Part shown: one piece after another, positions 27,581 to 37,393 of the stretch
Numbering within the stretch: the first letter of the stretch is position 1
How the letters are laid out: every line of letters starts with the position of its first letter
Assembly: GCA_044448685.1 (NCBI GenBank)
Contig: JBIOHC010000017.1
Span: 1 to 64,000 of the forward strand
Origin: Palsa-965 sp044448685
Lineage (GTDB): Bacteria > Bacteroidota > Bacteroidia > Palsa-965
DNA length: 64,000 bases
Direction of reading: 5' to 3'
Position numbers and translations under genes: made by a program
Notes under the pieces: model-generated
What the model saw: only the letters and a program-made list of their open reading frames with translations
The model's database searches: none
Told to the model about the DNA's origin: nothing

Positions 27581-28249
27581 ATGAGATCCATCCTTACCGC
27601 TGTTGTGTTCCTTTTGCTTATCCTTCCGGCTTCGGCACAGAAAAAGATAAAAGTAGAAGAGGAAAAGGCTAGCCTGGGAGGCGGAAAAAATTCTGCCTTA
27701 TCCGTCATAATTTATGAAGCGGATGAAAATGATATTGCCAAAGGCTGGAAATCAGTTATGAAAGGTTATGGAGGAAAGGTAAGCTCCAAAGACGGGGCTT
27801 ATATGGCCGATAATGTGGTGATCAAAGATCTCAGTAACAACACCAATGATGTATATTACAAAATTGAGAAAATAACGGAGACAGAACATAAGCTTGTTAT
27901 TGCCGTGAACCTTGGCGGTGCTTTTATGAATGCCACTGATCACAGTACACAAACCAATTATTTCAAGAAGATGATGCTTGATTTTGCCAATAAGACATCC
28001 AACGATGCCATTGCCGACCAGCTGAAAGATGCCCAGAAAGCGCTGAGCAAGCTTGAAAGCCAGCAGACATCCTTGGAAAAAGACCAGGACGGATTGAAAA
28101 GGGATATAGAGAATTATAAGAATAAGATCAAAACAGCGGAAGATAATATCAAGAAAAACGAGACGGATCAGTCCAAGAAAAAGAGCGAGATAGAAGCACA
28201 GAAAAAAGTGGTGGATGTGGTGTCGAAGAAGAAGGCTGCCATTAACTAA
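27581..28249 (+). CDS. Secreted coiled-coil protein of unknown function
   Basis: 222 residues: a signal peptide (MRSILTAVVFLLLILPASA), a globular N-terminal domain (about 25-140) and a Lys/Glu-rich coiled coil (about 146-215). It is probably periplasmic. It ends 10 bases before the convergent cysteine desulfurase gene. No family recognised. Confidence 0.75.
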   Translation: MRSILTAVVFLLLILPASAQKKIKVEEEKASLGGGKNSALSVIIYEADENDIAKGWKSVMKGYGGKVSSKDGAYMADNVVIKDLSNNTNDVYYKIEKITETEHKLVIAVNLGGAFMNATDHSTQTNYFKKMMLDFANKTSNDAIADQLKDAQKALSKLESQQTSLEKDQDGLKRDIENYKNKIKTAEDNIKKNETDQSKKKSEIEAQKKVVDVVSKKKAAIN

Positions 28250-28259
28250 CGATACATTT

Positions 28260-29411
28260 TCAGGAATGTTTTCTTAAAGCGGTGACAGCATCGCTTACTT
28301 TCCCTATTACATACCTTATTTCCTCTTCTGTATTTTCCCTTCCAAGGCTGAAACGCACCGATGCCAGAGCAAGGGTATCGGATACCTGCATGGCTTTGAG
28401 CACATGTGATGGCTCAGGCAGGGCAGAGGTACAGGCAGAGCTGGTTGATATGGCTAATTCAGGCAAGAGCGGAATTAATTCCGAAGCTTTGATACCAGAG
28501 AAAGCCAGGCAGCTTGTATTTGGCAGGCGGTGGCGGGAATTGCCATTTACGAACACATTCCCCAAATCAAGCATAGCTTGTTCCAGTAGGGTACGTAAGC
28601 GGGAAAGGTGCATGGCATCGTCCCATTGTCTGTCCATAGCCAGTTCGGAAGCTTTGCCAAAACCCACCAATGCAGGTACGTTCAATGTACCCGAACGAAG
28701 TCCGCGTTCATGACCGCCACCATGCATTTGTGCACTGAGGCTGACGCGGGGATTTTTACGGCTTACATACAAGGCTCCGGCACCTTTAGGACCGTAGAAT
28801 TTATGAGCACTCAGGCAGAGCATTGCTATTCGGTTTTCTTTTACATCCACCTGTACTTTGCCTGCAGCCTGTGTAGCATCACAGAATAAGAGGCTTCCCT
28901 TTTCATTCACAAGTTCAGCAATCTCTGCGACAGGATGGAGGAGTCCGGTTTCATTATTAGCCTGCATGATGCAGACAAGAATGGTATCGGGACGTATAGC
29001 CTTGCTGAGTAATTCCAGATCGAGCATACCCTGACGATCTACAGGAAGGCGTGTGATTTCGGCTCCTTTTTTTTCAAGTTCAGAACAGGTATCGAGAACG
29101 GCTTTGTGTTCAGTCGTTACCGTCACAATATGTTTACCCTTGCCCTGATAATTTTCGTAAACACCTTTTATACCCAGATTGATGGCTTCTGTTGATCCGG
29201 AACAGAAAATGATTTCCTGTGCTTCGGCACCCAGGAGGGATGCTATCTGCAATCTTGCTTTTTCAACGGCATCGGCAGCTGTCCAGCCAAAGGAATGCGT
29301 GCGGCTGGCTGCATTGCCGAAACGGACACTGAAATAAGGGAGCATATATTCCAACACTTCCGCATCAACAGGAGTTGTGGCGTTATGATCGAGATAAATT
29401 ACAGGCCGCAT
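28260..29411 (-). CDS. Cysteine desulfurase (NifS/IscS family)
   Basis: 383 residues. MRPVIYLDHNATTPVD at the N-terminus, the PLP lysine in LSAHKFYGPKGAGALYV, and the catalytic Cys loop STSSACTSALPEPSHVL mark the class I NifS/IscS group. It converts L-cysteine to alanine plus a persulfide for Fe-S clusters or thio-modified tRNA. No scaffold gene (iscU/sufE) is adjacent, so the recipient is unknown. The region upstream of its start carries a diverged inverted repeat (29466-29560). Confidence 0.93.
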   Translation of the reverse strand: MRPVIYLDHNATTPVDAEVLEYMLPYFSVRFGNAASRTHSFGWTAADAVEKARLQIASLLGAEAQEIIFCSGSTEAINLGIKGVYENYQGKGKHIVTVTTEHKAVLDTCSELEKKGAEITRLPVDRQGMLDLELLSKAIRPDTILVCIMQANNETGLLHPVAEIAELVNEKGSLLFCDATQAAGKVQVDVKENRIAMLCLSAHKFYGPKGAGALYVSRKNPRVSLSAQMHGGGHERGLRSGTLNVPALVGFGKASELAMDRQWDDAMHLSRLRTLLEQAMLDLGNVFVNGNSRHRLPNTSCLAFSGIKASELIPLLPELAISTSSACTSALPEPSHVLKAMQVSDTLALASVRFSLGRENTEEEIRYVIGKVSDAVTALRKHS

Positions 29412-29465
29412 GGGGTAAAGTTACGAATTCATTTGCCTGCCTCCGGGACCTTATTCTTTCTTAAT

Positions 29466-29560
29466 AAAACACGGATTATCATGATCGTCATGATTTACGC
29501 TGATCATTCAAATTTTTAAAAATCATATTTTATCATGATAATCATGAAAATCTGCGTTCT
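29466..29560. repeat. MITE-like inverted repeat, 28-nt arms
   Basis: Left arm 29466-29493 and right arm 29533-29560 are inverted copies matching at most positions around the shared core TCATGAT. It lies between the cysteine desulfurase and DUF4139 genes and resembles dispersed CACGGATTATCATGA repeats of Bacteroidota. Confidence 0.6.
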
Positions 29561-29575
29561 ATTTTAAGCCATTCA

Positions 29576-31273
29576 TCAGAACTTGGCCCTTGCCCTCATC
29601 TTGGTTTTTTGCAATGAAATAGCTTTGTTTCTCGGATACTTCACCGAATAGGCAAGCTGTACTTTCTGTTGTTCACCGGGTTGTATGGTATAGGTCCAGG
29701 ACAGTTTACCGCTGAGCACATCCTGCTGGGCGTGTGAAATTTCAATGGCATCAACAGTGATGTCATTGTTCTGTGACACCGGAATCTGATCTTCCAGATT
29801 GATGGTGATAGGAGCCTTGCGGTTATTCTTAATAACCATTTCATAGGCGTAGGTCACTTTACGGTTGTTGCCTATGAGTTTATCGGCGCTGAAATCTTTC
29901 ATCTTGGTACGTGTTACGAGGATCTTACTGTCCCGGCCCAGGGAGAGATCAAGGGTATCATCCACACTGCGGGTATAGATATAGGATTGTCCTACAAAGG
30001 TGCCTCCGAAATAGACATTGGCAGGGCCTTCTACCAGATCAAGATCTTCCCAGCCGGTAATGCGGGCCAGCATAAAGGCATCGCGGTCAATTTTAGGAAC
30101 ACTGTAATATTTATAGGTTGCAGGCAGGTTATAGGAAGTGACTTCAATGATATACGGTTTGGAATCGGATGGTATGGTATAAGGGTTCTTGATGTCGAAC
30201 TCTGCACTGAGCTCTGAAACCTGTATCTGCTCATAGGTAACCTCTGCTTTTTTTCCTTTTTTATCCTGGTAGTCTGGTACCCCGTCCATATCCATATCGT
30301 TTTTCAGTGTATTGGAATAGGCAGGAGCAGGCTGGGAGGCGGGGGCATTGTTGTTTAAACCGAAGGATTGCTGTGAATAGTTCTGATTGTAATAATTCCC
30401 CGAGTTGAAATTCACATACCAGGGGTTGATTTGTGGTTTGGACGCACTCTGTGTAGGGTCGGCCGAGGAGATTTTGAGTTTCACCTCATTCCAGTCTATA
30501 TCGGTATTGTTAAAAACCTTGGCTCTGTATTTCAGTTCTATGGGTTTGTTGATGTCTTCCGCTATGAGATCATAGCTGGGAGCCCATCCTGCATTGTTGA
30601 CCATGTATTTTATTTCGAGCGTGGTGGTGACAGGGGCCGTGCAGGAAAGCAGGACACTGATTTCTGCAGTAGGGGCCGAGCGGGTTGCATTGAGTTCAGC
30701 TAACTGCTGATTAAGGCGTGTAATGATTTTACTTAGTGCAGAATTCTGACGATCCAGTTTAAAGAGTTCAGCATTGATTTCCTTCATGCGTGTACGGTAA
30801 AAATCTGCTGCCAGTTTGAGTTCGGCGGTGGCAAGGCCTTTGTCCTTACCGCTCATTACTTCATTCTGTATGAGCAATCTCTTTTCCGTGTCAAAGGCTT
30901 CCCTGTCATATACAATACGTGCCGATTCCTCGCTTTGCAGGCGCAGTGAATCGCGTAACTGTTTAACGCGGGGTGTTTCTTCCTGGGTTGTGAGGAAGTT
31001 AATCTTATCCGAAAGGGCGTAAATAGAAACTTCTCCTGTTACGGTAGCCTGTACGCTTTTTGAAAGGAGTTTGGATGAAATACCGGTAAAGGTGATGAGG
31101 TTCCGGCCGGGTTTCAGACTTACCTGTTTACTTTGGGTAAGCTGGGCACCTTCCAGATAAACAATGACCGATTGGACCGGTGCTTTGACAATTTGTTCCG
31201 GTTGCTCATTGCCGGCTGTTAAAGCCGGGATAGTCATGCCCAGACAAAGGATAAGCGAATAGAAATGTTTCAT
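29576..31273 (-). CDS. DUF4139 (mucoidy-inhibitor A-like) secreted protein
   Basis: 565 residues from the ATG at 31273, chosen because MKHFYSLILCLGMTIPALTA is a signal peptide; the in-frame start at 31327 only adds junk and runs into the terminator of the neighbour. The N-terminal DUF4140-like domain (VQSVIVYLEGAQLTQSKQVS), a coiled-coil stretch (about 95-195) and the DUF4139 beta domain (YMVNNAGWAPSYDLIA) are in the usual order. An insertion with DMDMDGVPDYQDKKGK resembles a calcium-binding thrombospondin type 3 repeat. Function unknown. Confidence 0.87.
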   Translation of the reverse strand: MKHFYSLILCLGMTIPALTAGNEQPEQIVKAPVQSVIVYLEGAQLTQSKQVSLKPGRNLITFTGISSKLLSKSVQATVTGEVSIYALSDKINFLTTQEETPRVKQLRDSLRLQSEESARIVYDREAFDTEKRLLIQNEVMSGKDKGLATAELKLAADFYRTRMKEINAELFKLDRQNSALSKIITRLNQQLAELNATRSAPTAEISVLLSCTAPVTTTLEIKYMVNNAGWAPSYDLIAEDINKPIELKYRAKVFNNTDIDWNEVKLKISSADPTQSASKPQINPWYVNFNSGNYYNQNYSQQSFGLNNNAPASQPAPAYSNTLKNDMDMDGVPDYQDKKGKKAEVTYEQIQVSELSAEFDIKNPYTIPSDSKPYIIEVTSYNLPATYKYYSVPKIDRDAFMLARITGWEDLDLVEGPANVYFGGTFVGQSYIYTRSVDDTLDLSLGRDSKILVTRTKMKDFSADKLIGNNRKVTYAYEMVIKNNRKAPITINLEDQIPVSQNNDITVDAIEISHAQQDVLSGKLSWTYTIQPGEQQKVQLAYSVKYPRNKAISLQKTKMRARAKF

Positions 31274-31333
31274 GGGTTGTTTTGTATTATGGACGAAGAG
31301 GATGTGAAGGGTTGCCGGATTCCACATTAAAAG

Positions 31334-31364
31334 TAAAAAAAACCCTGACGATGACGTCAGGGTT
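31334..31364 (-). terminator. Rho-independent terminator after the OppA-like gene
   Basis: A perfect 10-bp stem (AACCCTGACG at 31341-31350 with 31355-31364) is followed on the minus strand by a T-rich run (31331-31340). It separates the OppA-like gene from the DUF4139 gene. Confidence 0.85.
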
Positions 31365-31384
31365 GAAACAATACTAAGGTTTTG

Positions 31385-33160
31385 TTATTTCTTAGGTTCT
31401 TCAGCAGCAGCTTTCGTGGCTTCCGGTTCCTTTAAGAATACCTGTGCGAAATCATAATAACGCATGGCATTGCCATAAAAATTATGGACATTTGATTTTA
31501 TTAGTCTCCAGTTCTCATCATACCACAATACCAGGATAGGCGCATCGGCAATCATCAGTTTTTCGGCAATCATAAAATTCTTATACGCTTCTTCCTGTGT
31601 CTTGGCGGCACGTCCTGCTTCGAACAACTTATCAAAGGCCGGGTTCTTATAGCGTGATGCATTGGGGAAAGAAGAGACATGAGGGTCGCTTGGGACATTC
31701 TTACCATGAAACAGCCACAGGAAATTTTCCGGACTCGGATAATCGGCAATCCAGGCAGAACGGAAAATATCGCCATTTCCGTTTGACTCATCTTCCAGTC
31801 TTTGTTTATAGGAAACGATGTCGAAATCAATATTTACTCCTAATACTTCACGCATCTGTTTCTGAACTTCAATAACAACATTTTCATTCCGCTGTCCTCC
31901 GCTGTTCAGTTTAAGCTTAACAACAGGAAAGCCTTTCCCACCCGGATAACCGGCTTCGGCCAGGAGCTTTTTAGCTTTGGCAGGATCGAAATGATAGCCC
32001 TGTATCTGTGATATATCATAGCCTTTAAAAGAAGGGGGGCATATTCCGTTCAGACCGGGACCAAATGCTTCACCTCTCAGTACATTTTCAACAATCCCTT
32101 CCCTGTTCAGGGCATAGGAAAAGGCCTGGCGTACTTTCACTTTATTAAAAGGCTCTCTGGTAGAGTTGAATGTATAGTATTGAGTGGACATTTCAGGAGA
32201 GCGATCCAGAATATATTTGGGAGGGTTTTTGCTAAAATCGGAAATCTGGCTTTCAACCATATCCTTAATGGATTCAGAAGGAAGGCCCCAGATGAAATGC
32301 AGCTTGCCATTCTGAAAATCGGCCAGCTCGTTAGCCTTCGTTTCAAAGAAGGTGACTTCAATGCTGTCGAGGAATGGAAGTTTGTTACCCAGGGAGTCTG
32401 ATCCGTAGTAATTATCATTGCGGACAAGAATGATTTTTTCTCCGGGTTTAGGTTCCTGAGCCACTTTGAAAGGGCCGGTACCTATTTTCATCTTTACTCC
32501 GTATTTATCCCAGGCTTCTTTTGCAATGACATAAGCGCCGGGGCTGGCAAGACAATAGAGAAAAGAGGAGTTGGGTTGAATCAGCTGAAGACTGATCGTA
32601 TAATCATCTATTACCTTTATACCTTCAATTTCCTTGGTTGGAACACCATTTTTGGAGGCATCATAATAGTCATTGGCTCCTGCCAGGCGGTCTTTCAGAA
32701 TTCCATCAAATGCAGCATTATCCGGATCCTGTGTGCAAAGACGGGTAAGGGAGTATTTCACATCTTCGGCCTTGAGCTCCCTTCCTTTTCCGCCCTGAAA
32801 ACAAGCATCATCCTGGAACTTAACCCCTTTATGCAGATGAAAAGTATATATGGTTCCATCGGAATTCACATCCCACTTTTCAGCGAGACCGGGAATCAAA
32901 CTAAGATCGGATGTGTTGAATTTTACAAGGCCTTCATATACCTGGGAAGCGATACGGGCAGAGGCAGCATCCGTTATTTTAACAGGATAAAGGGTCTGGT
33001 AATCTTCCGTCATTCCAAAGCGAAAACAGCCCCCATACACTCTTCCGCCTTTGCCGGCGCGTTCAACCTTATCCTGTTTAACATCCTTGGGTTTGTTTCC
33101 GGAACAGGATGAAAGCACAAGTGTTGCAGCAAAAACAAAAAACAGGGGTAGTTTATACAT
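31385..33160 (-). CDS. ABC transporter substrate-binding lipoprotein (family 5, OppA/DppA type)
   Basis: 591 residues from the ATG at 33160 (another in-frame ATG lies at 33184). The signal ends in the lipobox LVLSSC. The SBP family 5 region shows YTFHLHKGVKFQDD and AFSYALNREGIVENVLRG plus the C-terminal lobe. It should bind oligopeptides, dipeptides or similar solutes on the outer face of the inner membrane. No permease or ATPase gene is adjacent, so it works with components encoded elsewhere, or functions alone. Confidence 0.9.
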   Translation of the reverse strand: MYKLPLFFVFAATLVLSSCSGNKPKDVKQDKVERAGKGGRVYGGCFRFGMTEDYQTLYPVKITDAASARIASQVYEGLVKFNTSDLSLIPGLAEKWDVNSDGTIYTFHLHKGVKFQDDACFQGGKGRELKAEDVKYSLTRLCTQDPDNAAFDGILKDRLAGANDYYDASKNGVPTKEIEGIKVIDDYTISLQLIQPNSSFLYCLASPGAYVIAKEAWDKYGVKMKIGTGPFKVAQEPKPGEKIILVRNDNYYGSDSLGNKLPFLDSIEVTFFETKANELADFQNGKLHFIWGLPSESIKDMVESQISDFSKNPPKYILDRSPEMSTQYYTFNSTREPFNKVKVRQAFSYALNREGIVENVLRGEAFGPGLNGICPPSFKGYDISQIQGYHFDPAKAKKLLAEAGYPGGKGFPVVKLKLNSGGQRNENVVIEVQKQMREVLGVNIDFDIVSYKQRLEDESNGNGDIFRSAWIADYPSPENFLWLFHGKNVPSDPHVSSFPNASRYKNPAFDKLFEAGRAAKTQEEAYKNFMIAEKLMIADAPILVLWYDENWRLIKSNVHNFYGNAMRYYDFAQVFLKEPEATKAAAEEPKK

Positions 33161-33184
33161 ACCGGATGGGTAATTCATATACAA

Positions 33185-33524
33185 AGTACTTAAATTGTTA
33201 CGAAAATACTAAGAAAACAACTGCAAGGATAGGTTTTCTTTCAGAAATAGCAAAATATATTCCGTATCAACAGTGATCTCCGCCCATTGTAAAGGTATGA
33301 ATAGAATATTTTTGTCCTTTCCCTGCATGCTATTTTTGTATGATTATGCAAGAAATAGTTTGATATGAGAATATTTAGGTATATTTCCTGTCTGATCCGG
33401 CAATCTTTCTCTTATTTGGAATAAAAACACAAAATAATGCCTATTTATTTTGAATTTCTGAAATAAGGTTTTAATATTGCCAGCAGAAAAAGTGGGAACG
33501 ATATATCGGCCGTCTGAAAAAACA
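33185..33524 (+). promoter_or_regulatory. Divergent intergenic region with candidate promoter boxes
   Basis: 340 bases between the OppA-like gene and the plus-strand secreted gene hold no ORF of interest. Two TATTTTTG boxes (33307-33314 and 33331-33338) match TAnnTTTG; the TTTG of the first, 16 bases upstream of the second, could act as its -33 element. Otherwise AT-rich and featureless. Confidence 0.35.
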
Positions 33525-34325
33525 ATGAAAAAGCATTTCATTTTAGGATTTATTTTTGTGCTGGGTTTATCGCCTTTGTATGCACAGGTTGTGCTTGTAC
33601 TGGATGGAAATTACCAGGGCAAGAATCTGTATGTACAAAATCCTTTTGGTAATGCAGGAGTTGGATTCTGTGTTACCGAAGTTTCCGTGAACGGAAATGT
33701 AACAACAGACGAGATTGCATCCAGTGCTTTTGAAATAGATCTGAAAAATTTTCAGCTTAAACTGGGTGACCCGGTTGAGGTGAAGATTAAATATAAAGGA
33801 GATTGTCAGGGCAAGCCTAAGGTTCTGAATCCGGAAGTGCTGAAGCCTAAGAGCACTTATGAAGTACAAAAAATGGATATTGCCGGGGATGGAACCATTA
33901 AATTCACCACCAAGGGTGAAAGCGGTAAACTGGCTTTTGTTATCGAACAGTATCGCTGGAGCAAATGGGTGAAGGTAGGTGAGGTGGATGGTTTGGGTAC
34001 CAATGGTCCGAACGACTACTCTTTCAAAACATCCCTGCATTCCGGTGAAAACAAATTCCGCCTGAAACAGCTTGACTATTCAGGAACCCCCCGTTATTCC
34101 AAAGAAGTAAAAGTGACATCGACCACAGTCAAGCCTACCTGGGCTCCGAAAAGGGTCAGCACAGAGATCACCTTCCAGGGTGGAGAAACTATGTTTGAAA
34201 TATTCGACCAGTATGGTAACCTGGTTAAGAAAGGATACGGTGCCAGCATAGATTGTAAGAGCCTGCCAAAAGGCGGTTACTTCCTGAACTATGACAATAG
34301 CACCGATGAATTCCTGAAAAAATAA
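33525..34325 (+). CDS. Secreted protein with a T9SS-tail-like C-terminus
   Basis: 266 residues from the ATG at 33525, which begins a signal peptide (MKKHFILGFIFVLGLSPLYA). The middle is predicted beta-rich. The last ~45 residues (FEIFDQYGNLVKKGYG… LPKGGYFLNYDN… FLKK) resemble the second half of a T9SS type A sorting domain but lack the LYPNP element, so export by T9SS is uncertain. A terminator follows at 34344-34376. Confidence 0.75.
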   Translation: MKKHFILGFIFVLGLSPLYAQVVLVLDGNYQGKNLYVQNPFGNAGVGFCVTEVSVNGNVTTDEIASSAFEIDLKNFQLKLGDPVEVKIKYKGDCQGKPKVLNPEVLKPKSTYEVQKMDIAGDGTIKFTTKGESGKLAFVIEQYRWSKWVKVGEVDGLGTNGPNDYSFKTSLHSGENKFRLKQLDYSGTPRYSKEVKVTSTTVKPTWAPKRVSTEITFQGGETMFEIFDQYGNLVKKGYGASIDCKSLPKGGYFLNYDNSTDEFLKK

Positions 34326-34343
34326 AAGACCTTCATTTCGTAC

Positions 34344-34376
34344 AAAGTCCCGATCTAAATCGGGACTTTTGTTTTT
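34344..34376 (+). terminator. Rho-independent terminator
   Basis: AAAGTCCCGAT and ATCGGGACTTT (about 34344-34369) form the stem around CTAA, followed by TTGTTTTT. It lies between the secreted-protein gene and mce. Confidence 0.85.
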
Positions 34377-34389
34377 AAGAACCTGTTCC

Positions 34390-34797
34390 ATGAAAAAACT
34401 AGAACATATAGGTATTGCAGTTAAAGACCTGGGGGTATCGAACCCGCTTTTCGAAAAACTGCTTGGTGTAGCACCTTACAAGTCGGAAGCTGTGGAAGGA
34501 GAAGGGGTCGTGACTTCTTTTTTTCAAACCGGTACCGGCAAGATAGAACTCCTGGAAGCCAGCAGGGCTGACAGTCCCATCGCGAAGTTTATAGAAAAAA
34601 AAGGAGAGGGTATTCATCATCTCGCTTTTGAAGTGGATGATATCTATTCAGAGATGAAGAGGCTGGAAAAAGAAGGCTTCACCCTTTTGAATAAAGAGCC
34701 CAAAGAAGGGGCCGATAATAAGCTGATTTGTTTTGTGCACCCCAAAGACTGCAACGGAGTGCTGATCGAATTATGTATGGATAAGGGGAAGCACTAA
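34390..34797 (+). CDS. mce: Methylmalonyl-CoA epimerase
   Basis: 135 residues from the ATG at 34390 (KKLEHIGIAVKDL is the normal N-terminus). Glyoxalase/VOC fold with metal ligands in LEHIGI, IHHLAFEVDD and GVLIELCM. It interconverts (R)- and (S)-methylmalonyl-CoA in the propionate/succinate route, next to B12-dependent methylmalonyl-CoA mutase, which is not in this window. This fits the B12 salvage locus at 47-54.7 kb. It ends two bases before the convergent T9SS gene. Confidence 0.92.
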   Translation: MKKLEHIGIAVKDLGVSNPLFEKLLGVAPYKSEAVEGEGVVTSFFQTGTGKIELLEASRADSPIAKFIEKKGEGIHHLAFEVDDIYSEMKRLEKEGFTLLNKEPKEGADNKLICFVHPKDCNGVLIELCMDKGKH

Positions 34798-34799
34798 GA

Positions 34800-36419
34800 T
34801 CAGTGCTGTACTGCGAAGCGTATGATACGTTTCATTCCTTCTGTTTCAGCATGACAGAAATAAATACCGTTCTCCAGTTCACTGATATCCATCGTAGCTG
34901 TCTGGTTACCGGCAGCCATCATCGGAATTTCCTGTTCCCTGACAATATTACCGAGCATATCATAGATAACCATATACAGTTTCTGTGATTCCTGCAAGGT
35001 CAACGGAAGTGTAATTCTTCCGGAGGCAGGGTTAGGATACAGATTTCCAATCCTGTTTTCGGAGGGAGCGACATTCACAACTGCGGTTGCCACACCGGCA
35101 TATTCAGCATCAAACAATACAATTCCATTCTGATTGCCGGGGTTCTCACTCACCCATAAACAACAGGGCTGCTGCAACTGAAGATTTATTCCTACCACAG
35201 GCCAGGGAGCTTTCAGGTTGGAACGCTGATCATTGAGCTGAGTGGTGAGGTAGTTCCAGGAAGAGAGGCTGGACAGATTCATGTCCTGAGCCGCCATGCC
35301 GATCCTTCCGTTGGTCGAGTCGAAATAGGTAATCAAAAAGTGATTTGTTCCCGTATTATAAGCAAGAGATGGTTCCAGATCATTTTCCGGGCTGCCGGCC
35401 TCTATAAACGGTACCCAAAGGTTGGCGCTCACACCTCTTTTTGTAGCACAGCCTGCAATATCCATATTATTCATATTGCCGCCAGAAGCTTTTTCAAAAG
35501 AAACAATCACGGAAATATCGCCGGCATCATTATTCGTGGTGCTTTGCTGACAGGACAAGGACGGATAACGGCAGAGATTGTTAAGTGCGCTCGAAAGAGA
35601 ATCCAGGCAAACAGGATTGCCCCAGCCGGCAGTAATATCGGTATGGGTATGTGCAAGATAAATATGACCCAGTGTGCTCGCTGTGTTTTGTAAAACTTCC
35701 CAGCTTACAAAATAGGCTCCTCCGGGAATTGCAGGACTCTTGCCATAAGCCAGCGCTACCTTACGGAATGCGTGAGTGCTGTGAGCAATGGTGTTCTGAA
35801 CCTCAAAGGTCAGTCCACCATCCGTTGAAGAAGCATAGAGCAGGGAATCTTCCGTCCCTCCGTGCAGGCCATAAACAATGGATATGCCGTACGGAGCACT
35901 GTAAGAGGAAGGAAACTGATTATCTGTTGAAACGGCCATATCGGTTACTGACAGCGTACCGAGGTTGCGCGCAAAGACCTGACCATTTAAAAGATTTCCG
36001 TTCCGTCCGTCGAACTTGTCAATATATAATGAGTTGGTTCCGTTCAGTGTATTGTGTAAGGTGCCGGCAAGGAATACTCCAAGATGTGCAGTATCCGGTC
36101 CTGCAACAGCAACATCTGTAAACTGATAAAAAGAATTGGAGAATTGGTAGGTCGCCAGTTTATTCCAGGTGGCTCCGTTGTCTTTTGAAATGCTCAGGTA
36201 TATCCCTCCTTTTTTGGAACTGGTGTCATTGATTGTATTGGCTGCATAAAGCCAGCCATTGAAGGCTGAGGCAATCTTTGGATGGCGCTGATTTTCGGAA
36301 GCCTTAGTGTGAACAATCACATCGGTTGAGAAGAGCATACTTCTTCCTGAAACCGGGTCCTGTGCTTCACAGAAAACAGAGCTTAGGAAGAAAACAATAA
36401 GGAGGGTAAAGATTTTCAT
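34800..36419 (-). CDS. Secreted BNR/Asp-box protein with T9SS type A sorting domain
   Basis: 539 residues: a signal peptide (MKIFTLLIVFFLSSVFCEA), then a beta-propeller-like body with at least two Asp-box motifs (SKDNGATWNK and SSTDGGLTFEV), as in sialidases and other BNR proteins, and a T9SS type A tail (NLYPNPASGRITLP to FAVQH). Whether it has glycosidase activity cannot be told; the catalytic sialidase residues were not identified. Exported to the cell surface. The 262 bases downstream to the HAD gene hold no gene. Confidence 0.85.
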   Translation of the reverse strand: MKIFTLLIVFFLSSVFCEAQDPVSGRSMLFSTDVIVHTKASENQRHPKIASAFNGWLYAANTINDTSSKKGGIYLSISKDNGATWNKLATYQFSNSFYQFTDVAVAGPDTAHLGVFLAGTLHNTLNGTNSLYIDKFDGRNGNLLNGQVFARNLGTLSVTDMAVSTDNQFPSSYSAPYGISIVYGLHGGTEDSLLYASSTDGGLTFEVQNTIAHSTHAFRKVALAYGKSPAIPGGAYFVSWEVLQNTASTLGHIYLAHTHTDITAGWGNPVCLDSLSSALNNLCRYPSLSCQQSTTNNDAGDISVIVSFEKASGGNMNNMDIAGCATKRGVSANLWVPFIEAGSPENDLEPSLAYNTGTNHFLITYFDSTNGRIGMAAQDMNLSSLSSWNYLTTQLNDQRSNLKAPWPVVGINLQLQQPCCLWVSENPGNQNGIVLFDAEYAGVATAVVNVAPSENRIGNLYPNPASGRITLPLTLQESQKLYMVIYDMLGNIVREQEIPMMAAGNQTATMDISELENGIYFCHAETEGMKRIIRFAVQH

Positions 36420-36681
36420 CGGTCATCGGTTTAGTATCCCCTTTACGGTCCTTCATTTCGCCGTAAAGGTTAATCTGATGTGTAAACGACTAAGAAAATA
36501 TCGGTGAGCTGTGGTAAGTCCTGGTATTTATACGAGGAGATTGTTGAAAAGTTCTGGGCAATTCATGAAACTTTTCAGAACCCATGCCTGACTATTGTCA
36601 TGTTTCAGGGCTTGAAAACGGAGCCCAAAGGGAAGGTTGTTGCGTGTAATGTGTTGTTATTCAGCTAATTGTTGTCTTAAT

Positions 36682-37308
36682 CTAAACAGATATGAATTGA
36701 TTCAGCAGAGATTGGATGCTTTGCCCGGGTTGTAAATGATACCCTTGTATACCCGTTTTTTTAGCCCCTTCCACATGTTGAATAGAATCATCTATAAAAA
36801 GGGTTTCAGCCGGTAGGAGGCCTTGCTCTTTCAAAACGAGTTCAAAAATTCCGGCATCCGGTTTCCGCATTCCAATACGGCAGGAGAAATACTGGTGATC
36901 CATGAACTGTGCAAGATCCTGAAATCCGAATTGTGCATTCATCATACGAAAGACAGCCTGCAGATGAATTTCATTTGTATTGCTCAGAAGAAAGAGCCGG
37001 TATTTGCCTTTGAGAGAAAGGAGCAGTTCAATTTTATCCGGACGCATGCCAAGCAGCATGGCATTCCAGGCTGTGTCAATAGCAGCATCGCTTACTTCGG
37101 GGCCAATCCAGCGTCTCAGCCTCATTCTGAAATCCGGGGCGGAGGAATGCCCTGTTTCAAAATCATCAAACAGTCCGTCTTGCCGGGCCTGGGAATAGAT
37201 TGCATCAAAGTCATGCAGTCCCAATGCTCTGAAAGCATCTGCTGTATTCTGATAACGTATGTCGAAGAGAACCCCTCCCAGATCAAAAATGATGGCTGCA
37301 TATTTCAT
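36682..37308 (-). CDS. HAD-superfamily hydrolase
   Basis: 208 residues from the ATG at 37308 (MKYAAIIFDLGGVLFD); the longer in-frame start at 37389 overlaps the divergent lipoprotein's promoter and is rejected. The HAD motifs are present: DLGGVLFD (nucleophile Asp plus a second position altered to Gly), LLSNTNE, and IDDSIQHVEGA. The usual DxD is DxG here, as in the FMN/epoxide-hydrolase-like YihX group. The substrate is unknown, probably a small phosphate ester. Confidence 0.88.
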   Translation of the reverse strand: MKYAAIIFDLGGVLFDIRYQNTADAFRALGLHDFDAIYSQARQDGLFDDFETGHSSAPDFRMRLRRWIGPEVSDAAIDTAWNAMLLGMRPDKIELLLSLKGKYRLFLLSNTNEIHLQAVFRMMNAQFGFQDLAQFMDHQYFSCRIGMRKPDAGIFELVLKEQGLLPAETLFIDDSIQHVEGAKKTGIQGYHLQPGQSIQSLLNQFISV

Positions 37309-37393
37309 GGTCCAAAAATACACATACGGGCAAGGACAGGCCGGTACAAGAATTAAAATAATTATTAACTTAGTCCTTCCAGCGCTCAAAACT

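Noticed and set aside
28260..29411. Selenocysteine lyase or SufS-type assignment
   Set aside because: The HNATTPV start and SSACTS active-site loop fit the class I NifS/IscS group better; no suf genes are adjacent.
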